This document shows, piece after piece, positions 47,501-54,205 of a stretch of DNA of 64,000 nt (position 1 is its first letter; each line of letters opens with the position of its first letter). This stretch comes from Brevibacterium pigmentatum. Lineage in GTDB: Bacteria > Actinomycetota > Actinomycetes > Actinomycetales > Brevibacteriaceae. Position numbers and translations under genes: made by a program. Under the pieces are notes generated by a model. That model made no database searches. It had not been told where the DNA came from and worked only from the letters and a program-made list of their open reading frames with translations. The stretch is taken from positions 3,348,001 through 3,412,000 of the forward strand of contig NZ_CP050153.1 in assembly GCF_011617465.1 (NCBI RefSeq), given 5' to 3'.

Positions 47501-48114
47501 GAGATCTTCACTCCGGTGGCGAGGTTCATACCGTCGACGACCGAGACCTCGACCTCGTCGACATCCGGCGGCGGGGCCGCGAAGACGGCGAAGGCGTAGT
47601 GGGTCTGGCCGGGTTTGAACTTCGTCTGTTGGACATTCGTCTGCGCTCGCTGCGGGAACTTATCCAACACATTGTGCTTGCGCAGGTTCTGCGAGTCCAC
47701 AAGGAACGGCGCCCAGCTCCCACCAAGATAGCCGTAGAGATCGTCGCCGTCGTCATCCTCGTCGGTCTTCTCCGAGTTCACGGTGAACGCGAACTGCGCC
47801 ACGACAGTTTCGCCCTGACGTTTCAGAGGAAACAGCTCGACAGTCATCGTCGCTTTCTCGTCGCCGTCAACGGCGGCGGGAATCTCCTGGGAGGCGACAG
47901 GATCGGGGAGATCATTCGGGTCGAGGCCGGCCGCCTCGGCGGATCCGGATTCACCCTTCGAACCTGCGGCCTCACCGGACTCCTGCGCGGCACCTTGGGT
48001 TTCGGTGCCCTCGGCGTTCTGCTCCTCTGTGTCATCTCCGGACGAGCAAGCGGCTAAGGTCAGGGCAAGAGAAGCGGCGGCAGCGGACAAAGCTGTCCTG
48101 CGGATCAGGGGCAT
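47497..48114 (-). CDS. Lipoprotein upstream of the OmpA-domain gene
   Basis: 205 residues. Signal peptide with lipobox LAAC, Cys23, followed by an acidic Ser/Glu/Gly linker (24-75) and a beta-rich globular part containing VAQFAFTVNSEKTDEDDDGD and PAAVDGDEKATMTVELFPL. Similar to secreted actinobacterial proteins of unknown function paired with OmpA-domain genes. A longer in-frame start would run across a terminator and a tRNA remnant and is rejected. Stop overlaps the next gene. The role may be binding a ligand outside the membrane. Confidence 0.75.
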   Translation of the reverse strand: MPLIRRTALSAAAASLALTLAACSSGDDTEEQNAEGTETQGAAQESGEAAGSKGESGSAEAAGLDPNDLPDPVASQEIPAAVDGDEKATMTVELFPLKRQGETVVAQFAFTVNSEKTDEDDDGDDLYGYLGGSWAPFLVDSQNLRKHNVLDKFPQRAQTNVQQTKFKPGQTHYAFAVFAAPPPDVDEVEVSVVDGMNLATGVKIS

Positions 48115-48253
48115 GGCGATGGGAGTTCTCCTCAGAAGTCGCCGGAGCGGCAGCTCTGCTGGTGAGCTCCGGTGGCGGTAGGACGCGGACCACAGTAACC
48201 CGGACAAGTGAACTTTCACTACATCAAACGTAATTCGAGACGAACAGAAACGC

Positions 48254-48290
48254 AGAACCCCTGCGACCTGATCCAGATCGCAGGGGTTCT
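48254..48290 (-). terminator. Terminator of the original tRNA gene
   Basis: AGAACCCCTGCGA (48254-48266) pairs perfectly with TCGCAGGGGTTCT (48278-48290) around an 11-base loop. On the minus strand it follows the tRNA 3' remnant within 6 bases, as tRNA terminators do. Confidence 0.8.
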
Positions 48291-48296
48291 GCCTAA

Positions 48297-48320
48297 CGCG
48301 GAGCCGGTGGGATTTGAACC
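48297..48320 (-). other. Prophage attachment site: orphan tRNA 3' end
   Basis: On the minus strand GGGTTCAAATCCCACCGGCT then CCGC has the T-loop TTCAAAT and the 3' acceptor strand of a tRNA, but the rest of the tRNA (anticodon, D-arm, 5' acceptor) is absent. Only three of five T-stem pairs can form with the sequence upstream. This is what integration into a tRNA 3' end leaves at one end. A 3' strand CGGCTCC followed by G would suit a tRNA-Ser, but the identity is unsure. Confidence 0.7.
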
Positions 48321-48402
48321 CGATTGAACGCCGAGCTCGGCGCGCGATCGGCGGATTCTCGGGGCTTGGCAACACCGGAGAGTGGTCTAGCCATTCCCAG
48401 TT

Positions 48403-48431
48403 GTGCCCAAATTGTGCCCACAGCGTGCCCA
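48403..48431. repeat. Three GTGCCCA direct repeats at 11-bp spacing (candidate integrase arm sites)
   Basis: Copies at 48403-48409, 48414-48420 and 48425-48431, starting exactly 11 bp apart, about 90 bp inside the attachment site. Phasing by one helical turn and this distance are typical of arm-type sites for tyrosine integrases. Confidence 0.6.
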
Positions 48432-48547
48432 CAGGCGACTCCCCCGGCTGAATAACGAACCTGCAACTAACCACGTAGTCTCACGCTCTAGCACCGCGGA
48501 AAGACCTATGATCCGATCATGCCCGCACCACACCACAGGAGAACACA

Positions 48548-48745
48548 ATGGGATCAGCAATAGCGACGCTCATCATCTAGGCGCTGAGCCTAGTCATTCT
48601 CATCTTCGTCATCGGCGCCGGTGTCCGAGTCGGCATGCGATGGTCGCGCATCGACGAACGCAAAGAGCAGGAAGACCGCAATGAGCCCGCCTACCGCGAC
48701 GGACAATCCGTCTTCGAATACAAGCCCAACAAGAAATTCGAATAG
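48548..48745 (+). pseudogene. Small membrane protein frame broken by an early TAG
   Basis: ATG 48548 follows AGGAGAACACA, an excellent ribosome site. The frame reads MGSAIATLII, then TAG (48578-48580), then ALSLVILIFVIGAGVRVGMR and a polar tail ending NKKFE, TAG at 48743-48745, about 65 codons in all. The hydrophobic segment spans the stop, so the intact gene would encode a one-TM protein. No alternative ATG or GTG occurs just after the stop. It is opposite to the late genes. It is either a recent amber mutation, a read-through product, or a sequencing error. Confidence 0.55.
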
Positions 48746-48752
48746 AGCTGGA

Positions 48753-49022
48753 CTAGCCTGGCTTCCCCTCCCACCACACATCGTCCGGCAGCAACCACAC
48801 CCCGATCGTCTGGACTCGACGGTCCTTAGACTCGACGAAGATCGCGCCATCGAACCCGAGTCGCGTCGCAGTCCCGTCGATCCACACTTCACCGTCACTC
48901 TCAAACACGGTCCGCGCACGCACCCTCAGCGGCGGCTGGTCCCGGAAGGAACCGCGGGCACCGGCGTCGTTGCGAATCTTCTGCCAGTACCGCCAGGTAG
49001 CAGTGCCATAGTCATCGAACAT
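48753..49022 (-). CDS. Small phage protein of unknown function
   Basis: 89 residues. WIDGTATRLGFDGAIFVESK and IGVWLLPDDVWWEGK give it a convincing globular, strand-rich character, and similar short proteins occur in actinophages, but no function is known to me. Start ATG 49022 has no clear ribosome site. It is the last gene before the attachment site. Confidence 0.55.
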   Translation of the reverse strand: MFDDYGTATWRYWQKIRNDAGARGSFRDQPPLRVRARTVFESDGEVWIDGTATRLGFDGAIFVESKDRRVQTIGVWLLPDDVWWEGKPG

Positions 49023-49055
49023 ATGCTCTATTGTGTTCGGTGCTGTGAGGAATGG

Positions 49056-49856
49056 CTACCTGTTGATCTCGCCTACGTGACGGGCGATTGCTCGCAGTGT
49101 TGAATGCAGATGTCTCATCTCGGTCGCTCCATTCTTTCGAAGGGGTTCCGACCCCTGATCAGGCACGGGCCACAACCCGGAGTGGAAACACTTCACGTCC
49201 ATTGTCTCGCTATATGTTTCTTCTCCGGCATTTGACTTATAGGTGATGCCTACCTCAGCTTCGTCCGGCATACCCATTGTTCCCTCAATAGGTTCACCAT
49301 CACCGTCGTAGGCTTCCTCGAAGGCGTCTTCTCGCCCGACCTGCCAAATCGACCGCAACGAAACCCCCGGTCCGATCGTTCGTGGGGTATCGAACATTTC
49401 GCGAATGGACCTCGTAACCAGGTCGTCTCGATCCACCTTTGCATTGCACCACAGACGAACCCCTCGTGCTGCTGTCTTGCCCGAGTTCCGAATCAGCAGA
49501 TCGAACGACGTTGGCCCAGCCAGTCCAGGGACAATCAAGGCATCTACGTATGGTCGATTAGCTTCGTGGGAGTCGTTCGCGGCCTGTCTGTTGGCGGTTA
49601 TTGCGGCTTGGCTTGAAGCCTTGCTGGCTTTCATCGTTTCCACACCAACTGTGCCCGCCCACGCAGCCGTTGCCAGGAGCCCCATCGATGTGACGATATC
49701 GACGGCGGTGGCTATCGAGGCCATGTTCCAGCCGAAGATCACCATCGCTCCGGCGTTCACCGCTGAGATCCCGAACGCACCGATGCCGGTCCATAGGATG
49801 CGGGTAGGCCACAGAGAACCTTTTCCGATATCGGAAGGTTCGATTTCGTCCGTCAA
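49056..49856 (-). CDS. Prophage cargo: two-TM membrane protein with cytoplasmic domain
   Basis: 266 residues. Two hydrophobic segments (about 18-42 and 48-70) are followed by an Ala/Asn-rich helix (KASKASSQAAITANRQAAND) and a soluble domain with SFDLLIRNSGKTAARGVRLW, which looks like an immunoglobulin-like strand pattern. No family recognised. The sequence looks less GC-rich than the tail genes by eye. Its location between the lysis genes and the attachment site is where phages often carry lysogenic conversion or exclusion genes, but no direct link is shown. Confidence 0.6.
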   Translation of the reverse strand: MTDEIEPSDIGKGSLWPTRILWTGIGAFGISAVNAGAMVIFGWNMASIATAVDIVTSMGLLATAAWAGTVGVETMKASKASSQAAITANRQAANDSHEANRPYVDALIVPGLAGPTSFDLLIRNSGKTAARGVRLWCNAKVDRDDLVTRSIREMFDTPRTIGPGVSLRSIWQVGREDAFEEAYDGDGEPIEGTMGMPDEAEVGITYKSNAGEETYSETMDVKCFHSGLWPVPDQGSEPLRKNGATEMRHLHSTLRAIARHVGEINR

Positions 49857-49923
49857 GTCTTACGCCCTCTCTGCGCGCCACGACTTGCATGTCTCGTCGA
49901 CCGCCACCGTGGGTAGTTTAGTC

Positions 49924-51852
49924 TCACTTCTCGTCTCCCTGTGCGGCGTCGAGCACCTTGACACTGAAGTTCCCATACTCGGTACGGAACCAGCTCAGTC
50001 CATTCGCTTCGATGATGTCGATCGCGGAAGGAAGCTTCAATCGTGCCTTCGCGTCCCACGCGGCGCCGATCTTGCGAACATGCACATCGAACTTCCGTCC
50101 CGCAGACTGTGAGAACACCGCGTAGGGAATGGTGAAGTTGTACACGGTGCGGCCGTCTGCGCGCTGCCAGCCGTCCGGTGTGCTGAACGCTTGAGCGAAG
50201 TAGTTGCTGGCCCGATCTTTGAGGATGAGGCGCAAGTTTTTGTTGTCGATCTTCTCCTCATCGGCGAACACAATAGCGAGTTGGACGGCGTCTTTCCCCG
50301 GAGTGATCGCGAGTGTTCGCACCCGCGCATAGTTCGGGCTCTCGAACGGCTTCGGGTCGTGGAACTTCACTGGCTCCTCAAGAGCTGCCTTCCACCTGGC
50401 ATACGCGTGTTCTGAATCGAAATCCCGCGCCCGAACAACGGCAGCTTCGCGCATCCCCTCCTTGGTGGTTTCGTCGAGACTGAGGAACTCGTTGATCTGT
50501 TCGGCGAGCGCGTGGGGGTTGCCGTAGTCGACGATGTATCCGTTGACTCCGTGGGTGATGATGTCGCGGGGTCCGTATTTGGTGTCGTAGGCGATGGGGA
50601 TGCAGCCGGCGGCCATTGATTCGATGACCGCTAAGGAGAGGCCTTCGGTGGTGCTGGTGAGGGTCGAGAATGAGGATCGGGCCAGGCGTTCGGGCACATT
50701 GGTCACTTGTCCGGCGAGAGAGACAGCGCCTTCGAGGTTGCGTTCGCTGATGAGTGTCGCGAGGGTGTCTCGTTCGGGGCCGGTTCCGCAGACTGTGAGG
50801 GTTGCCTGATGTCCTGTCTGCCGGACGTGGTGTAGTGCGAGGATTGCGTGGTCGACGCGTTTGAGTTTCGAGAGGTTCGCGACCACGGTACCGGCAGACT
50901 CGGAACGCGCTGTGTTGTCGAGGTTGGGGTAGGCGGAGTCTGGGACTGCGCTCGGTAGCAGTCGGATCTTCTTGACGCCGATACCGAGTGCTGCGATCGC
51001 GTCGATTTGCTGCTGGGACTGGACGGCCACGAGGTCGAAGCTTTCGAGGTTCCGCATTGTCTCGGCTCGTTGCGGCAAGTACTGGCCGTAGTTCCCGGCG
51101 GATGCGTCTTTGAGGTGGGTTCCGTGGACGAACAGGGCGAGTTTGAACCGGCGCGGTGTGATCTCGTGGATGAACTCGCCGATTCGTTTGTCGTCGACGA
51201 TAACCAGGGAGGGTTCCGGCGTCACTACACGTTCGACCCACTGGTTATATAGATCCCGCGCTTGGTCCCATTCGATGAGCGGTGTCTCCGCATGATCGTG
51301 GAGGATGACACGGCGCCCTGTTGAAGCGTCGCACAAGTCGGTAACGAGGAGTGTCCCATCAGCCCGATAGTGGTGGCGCCGGATTACCTTGCCTGTGTCC
51401 TCAGCGCGGAACACTATGTGTGTGGGAGCCTGCTCTTCTCTCTGCCCGTCGACGGCAGGGACCGGCTCGACGACTTCGGTGCCGTCGAACGTCGCCAGCT
51501 CTTCATCTGACAAGCCCCGCAGGTCATGCCACAGATTGATCAACGCTACCTCGGGCCGGATGCGGCCCGTTTCGAGCAGCCGTTGCTTCGTCTCCGCCGG
51601 CTCCGTGTTCGGATCGAAGGTGAGGATCGTCATCGACTTCGCCCGGCCGTGGTCAAGGAAGCTATTGATCCGCTGCAAGGCCGAATTCGGCATGCCGCTC
51701 AACTTCGGCGGGATGCCCCACAGGGCGTTGTACACGTGCACTTCATCAGTGCGAGCATCCCTCGGATTGCGAGCCTCGGTAACCTCTGGATTGGGCGTAT
51801 TCTCGCGGACTGCCCGTTTGATACGAGCCAGCGTCTTTTCTGCCAAACCCAT
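49924..51852 (-). CDS. TarM/GtfA-like glycosyltransferase carried by the prophage
   Basis: 642 residues. An N-terminal region (about 1-290) has a beta-rich insert with FRAEDTGKVIRRHHYRADGT, as in poly(ribitol/glycerol-phosphate) glycosyltransferases and GtfA. The GT-B donor domain (about 290-500) has TVVANLSKLKRVDHAILALH, the E-x7-E element TTEGLSLAVIESMAAGC (about 396-412) and YGPRDIITHGVNGYIVDYGN, very close to the TarM/TagE pattern. A further beta-rich domain closes the protein. These enzymes glycosylate wall teichoic acid or surface proteins. The ATG at 51852 follows GAGGGG; a GTG just before it is possible. As phage cargo it may alter the host receptor. Confidence 0.75.
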   Translation of the reverse strand: MGLAEKTLARIKRAVRENTPNPEVTEARNPRDARTDEVHVYNALWGIPPKLSGMPNSALQRINSFLDHGRAKSMTILTFDPNTEPAETKQRLLETGRIRPEVALINLWHDLRGLSDEELATFDGTEVVEPVPAVDGQREEQAPTHIVFRAEDTGKVIRRHHYRADGTLLVTDLCDASTGRRVILHDHAETPLIEWDQARDLYNQWVERVVTPEPSLVIVDDKRIGEFIHEITPRRFKLALFVHGTHLKDASAGNYGQYLPQRAETMRNLESFDLVAVQSQQQIDAIAALGIGVKKIRLLPSAVPDSAYPNLDNTARSESAGTVVANLSKLKRVDHAILALHHVRQTGHQATLTVCGTGPERDTLATLISERNLEGAVSLAGQVTNVPERLARSSFSTLTSTTEGLSLAVIESMAAGCIPIAYDTKYGPRDIITHGVNGYIVDYGNPHALAEQINEFLSLDETTKEGMREAAVVRARDFDSEHAYARWKAALEEPVKFHDPKPFESPNYARVRTLAITPGKDAVQLAIVFADEEKIDNKNLRLILKDRASNYFAQAFSTPDGWQRADGRTVYNFTIPYAVFSQSAGRKFDVHVRKIGAAWDAKARLKLPSAIDIIEANGLSWFRTEYGNFSVKVLDAAQGDEK

Positions 51853-51954
51853 CACACACTACCCCTCTGATTTGTCGCTCAAACAATCCATCCACATTAT
51901 CCATAGTTGCCTTGTGGAAAGTGCACGACACGAGGATGAGATGAATACGCAACG

Positions 51955-51991
51955 AGGCCCCGCCCCCACTGCGGTAGTGGGGGCGGGGCCT
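51955..51991 (-). terminator. Terminator after the lysis genes (16-bp perfect stem)
   Basis: AGGCCCCGCCCCCACT (51955-51970) pairs with 51976-51991 around a 5-base loop. It lies just past the holin stop on the minus strand and separates the late operon from the cargo genes. T-runs are short on both sides. Confidence 0.7.
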
Positions 51992-52005
51992 TTGGGCGGC
52001 GAAGG

Positions 52006-52407
52006 TCAGTGCCGGGGCCGGTAACCCTCAGCCGGCGGAGTGTTGTCCACCTCCGCCGCGGCGAGCGCCTCGAGGTCTTCATCGACGGGGTTGTCGGCGT
52101 CGGGGAGTTCGTCGAGTGGGATGTCGTCGGTGTCGTCGGGTTCGATCTCTTCGGCGGTGTCGGTGTCGAACGGGGTCTTGTCGAAGTAGACGGGCCGGGA
52201 CGGTTTGCCGAGTAGGGCGCCGGCGGCGGGGAACTTCTGTTCGAGGGCTCGTGCGGCGACGTAATAGACGATCGCGATGAGCGCACCGAGGACAGTGCCA
52301 ATGAGCTCCTGTCCTTTGTCGGAGAGCTGGAAGCCGACAGTGGCGAGGGCGCTGGCGATTGCGCCGACGATGATGGGGACGACGGTGCGGATGATTGATG
52401 TGGCCAT
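52006..52407 (-). CDS. Holin-like membrane protein
   Basis: 133 residues. One or two hydrophobic segments (about 6-25 and 33-52) with a short Asp/Lys-containing turn between them, then a basic stretch and a long acidic Asp/Pro-rich tail. Length, topology and position right after the amidase fit an actinophage holin, which would form the pores for endolysin release. No sequence family is certain. Confidence 0.65.
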   Translation of the reverse strand: MATSIIRTVVPIIVGAIASALATVGFQLSDKGQELIGTVLGALIAIVYYVAARALEQKFPAAGALLGKPSRPVYFDKTPFDTDTAEEIEPDDTDDIPLDELPDADNPVDEDLEALAAAEVDNTPPAEGYRPRH

Positions 52408-52410
52408 GGG

Positions 52411-53445
52411 TCAGCCTTTCAGGAACTTGGTCTGGATGCTGGTGATTTTCGCGGTCTTCGAGTCGGTCCACGCCTGAACGCGGAGCCGGTTCGAGCGGCC
52501 GTTTTTGCCTTTGCTGGTTTTGCCGATCTGGGTGTGGGAGATGTAGGTGCCTCCGCCGGAGCCGTGCTGCTCCTGTTTCGCGTAATACCCGTTGTTCTTC
52601 GTGGTCGTCCCCTTCTTATAGGAGGCGGTGATAAACCGGACTTGGATGGTCTCGTCAGGTTTCAGGCCGGTGACGGTGAGGTACACCTGGGCGAGGTAGG
52701 GGCTGCCGTCGCAGGTGAGGATCGACATGGATCCTTTGCCGATGTACAGCGACTTCCATTTGCCACGGGTGAGTGCTTGCAGGGCTTTGTAGATTTTGCC
52801 GCCTGAGTATTTGGTCATGCCGAGGATGCCTTCCTTTTTCGGTGCCGGTGCGGTGTCGCTTGAGGCGGCGCCGCCTTGTGCGAGTCGCACGATTTCGGGG
52901 ATCTGGGAGATGCGGTTCTTGCCGGGGCAGACTTTCCCGGCGTACTTCGACCACTGGTAACGGGTGCCTCGCAGGGAGTTCGGGAGTTCGTTTCCCGGGA
53001 CTCCCATGGCGTGATAGCCGATGCCGCGGTCGCGAACGGTCTTCATCTGCTGGATGGGGATGTCGTGGTTCGTGCAGGCCCAGACGATGATCTTCACGAT
53101 CGCGGCGATCTGAGCTGCGTTCCAATAGGGCACGTTGTCGCCGGCAGTGTTCCAGCGGCCGAAGGAGCCGCCGTAGTCGGCGGTCTCGATGCTGATGACG
53201 TGGCCGGATCCGAGGTAGTTCGCGTCGGCGGTGTACTTGGTGTCGACCCACTGGTAGATCTCGCCGTGCTCGCCGACGCCGAAGTGTGATTCGGTGCCGA
53301 CGGTGCCGTCCTTCTCGAACATGCTGTCGGTGCCGGCGAGACTGCCGACCATTGTGTGGAGGCACACGCCTTGGTAGGACTTCATCAGACCCTGTCGTGC
53401 CTGGTTCGCGAGGAGCTTGTTCACGGCTCCGGGCATAATGGCCAT
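52411..53445 (-). CDS. Endolysin, N-acetylmuramoyl-L-alanine amidase
   Basis: 344 residues. An Amidase_2/PGRP-like domain (about 15-185): first zinc His in GVCLHTMVGS, then SHFGVGEHGEIYQWVDTKY, SIETADYGG and the KVCPGKNRI end of the fold with Cys in place of the usual second His-x-Cys arrangement, seen as GYHAMG...CPG. A basic, strand-rich C-terminal region (about 205-344) containing repeated GKGSMS, GSGGGTYISH and RVQAWTDSK segments probably binds the cell wall. It cuts peptidoglycan for lysis. It is upstream of the holin gene. Confidence 0.85.
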   Translation of the reverse strand: MAIMPGAVNKLLANQARQGLMKSYQGVCLHTMVGSLAGTDSMFEKDGTVGTESHFGVGEHGEIYQWVDTKYTADANYLGSGHVISIETADYGGSFGRWNTAGDNVPYWNAAQIAAIVKIIVWACTNHDIPIQQMKTVRDRGIGYHAMGVPGNELPNSLRGTRYQWSKYAGKVCPGKNRISQIPEIVRLAQGGAASSDTAPAPKKEGILGMTKYSGGKIYKALQALTRGKWKSLYIGKGSMSILTCDGSPYLAQVYLTVTGLKPDETIQVRFITASYKKGTTTKNNGYYAKQEQHGSGGGTYISHTQIGKTSKGKNGRSNRLRVQAWTDSKTAKITSIQTKFLKG

Positions 53446-53473
53446 TACTGTCTCCTTGAATGAGGAGAACCCT

Positions 53474-53779
53474 TCACACGGAAGGGTTCTTGGGTTGATC
53501 GGGTGGTGGTGGGACGACGGGGAACTTCTCCTTGTCGTCCGGCGGTAGACGCTGGTAGGCGTGCCAGAGCCGTGGATAGAAACCGCGGTACCATTGCAGT
53601 TCCGATTTCAGCTCCCGGATTTCCTGCAGTCGGGCCTCGGCGATGCCTTTCCATTGGGCGACAGCCGAATCTTCCTTGATGACACGACCTTGGATGATGT
53701 CGTAGATGAACTTCCCGACTGCGCCGAGGAGGATTGCGACACCACCGCCGAGAAAGAATTTGATGAGTTCTGCATCCAT
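53474..53779 (-). CDS. Small phage membrane protein with coiled coil (lysis-associated)
   Basis: 101 residues. One hydrophobic segment (about 8-28, FLGGGVAILLGAVGKFIYD) followed by a helical region ARLQEIRELKSELQWYRGFY and a Pro-rich tail PPPPDQPKNP. The architecture resembles actinophage DUF2746-type proteins found next to endolysin genes, which may act as second holins or spanin-like proteins. Function is not proven. Confidence 0.6.
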   Translation of the reverse strand: MDAELIKFFLGGGVAILLGAVGKFIYDIIQGRVIKEDSAVAQWKGIAEARLQEIRELKSELQWYRGFYPRLWHAYQRLPPDDKEKFPVVPPPPDQPKNPSV

Positions 53780-53781
53780 CC

Positions 53782-54183
53782 CTACTCCGCATCTACGATC
53801 TCGTTAATTGCTCTCTCATCTCGGCCGAGCCGCCACCATCTCTCGAAAGCCCACAGTCCGAACCCGCAGTAGACGAGGGTGCCGCCACCCCGCGTCCATG
53901 TGATCGGGTCAGCGAACATGACCAGGGATTGGCCGGCGACGAGCATGGCTGCCGCGACGACGACGAAGAGCACGCCGAGGCGCTCGAGGTGGACGACGCG
54001 GGTGAACGTGCCAACCAGCGAGATGAAACCACCTGCGGCGAACACCCATCCCCACATGACCGCCGGAGCCGGGGTGTCGAAGAAGTTCGTGGTGGTGTTC
54101 GGCGGGGCGAGGACGTAGAAGGCCCCGGCGAGTGTGAACACTACTGATCCGATTGCGCGGAGTGCGCGTGATGTTCTGTCCAT
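53782..54183 (-). CDS. Small four-TM phage membrane protein
   Basis: 133 residues with four hydrophobic segments (about 10-27, 40-60, 68-88 and 100-118). ATG 54183 lies six bases after AGGGG; ATG 54189 is also in frame. The gene is followed almost without gap by the coiled-coil protein, and both precede the amidase, which places it in the lysis region. No domain recognised. Confidence 0.6.
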   Translation of the reverse strand: MDRTSRALRAIGSVVFTLAGAFYVLAPPNTTTNFFDTPAPAVMWGWVFAAGGFISLVGTFTRVVHLERLGVLFVVVAAAMLVAGQSLVMFADPITWTRGGGTLVYCGFGLWAFERWWRLGRDERAINEIVDAE

Positions 54184-54205
54184 AGTCATCCCCTCATCCT
54201 GGCGG

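Larger units (their letters stand above)
48115..48547. other. 433-bp region with terminator, tRNA remnant and integrase-site repeats
   Basis: Contains in order the terminator at 48254-48290, the tRNA 3' remnant at 48297-48320 and three GTGCCCA repeats at 48403-48431. No protein-coding gene. It is the junction between chromosome and prophage. Confidence 0.75.

Noticed and set aside
48403-48431. CRISPR-like array
   Set aside because: The repeats are 7 bp with 4-bp spacers, too short for CRISPR, and lie beside an attachment site.
47497-48474. Long version of the lipoprotein gene starting upstream near 48474
   Set aside because: It would run through a terminator and the tRNA remnant; the short form has a signal peptide and lipobox directly at its start.
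48590-48919. 109-codon minus-strand frame overlapping the small phage gene
   Set aside because: Ser/Arg/Cys-rich shadow; the frame at 48753-49022 has globular character.
51943-52023. Short plus-strand frame across the post-lysis terminator
   Set aside because: It reads through a GC-rich hairpin, giving a low-complexity peptide without a ribosome site.
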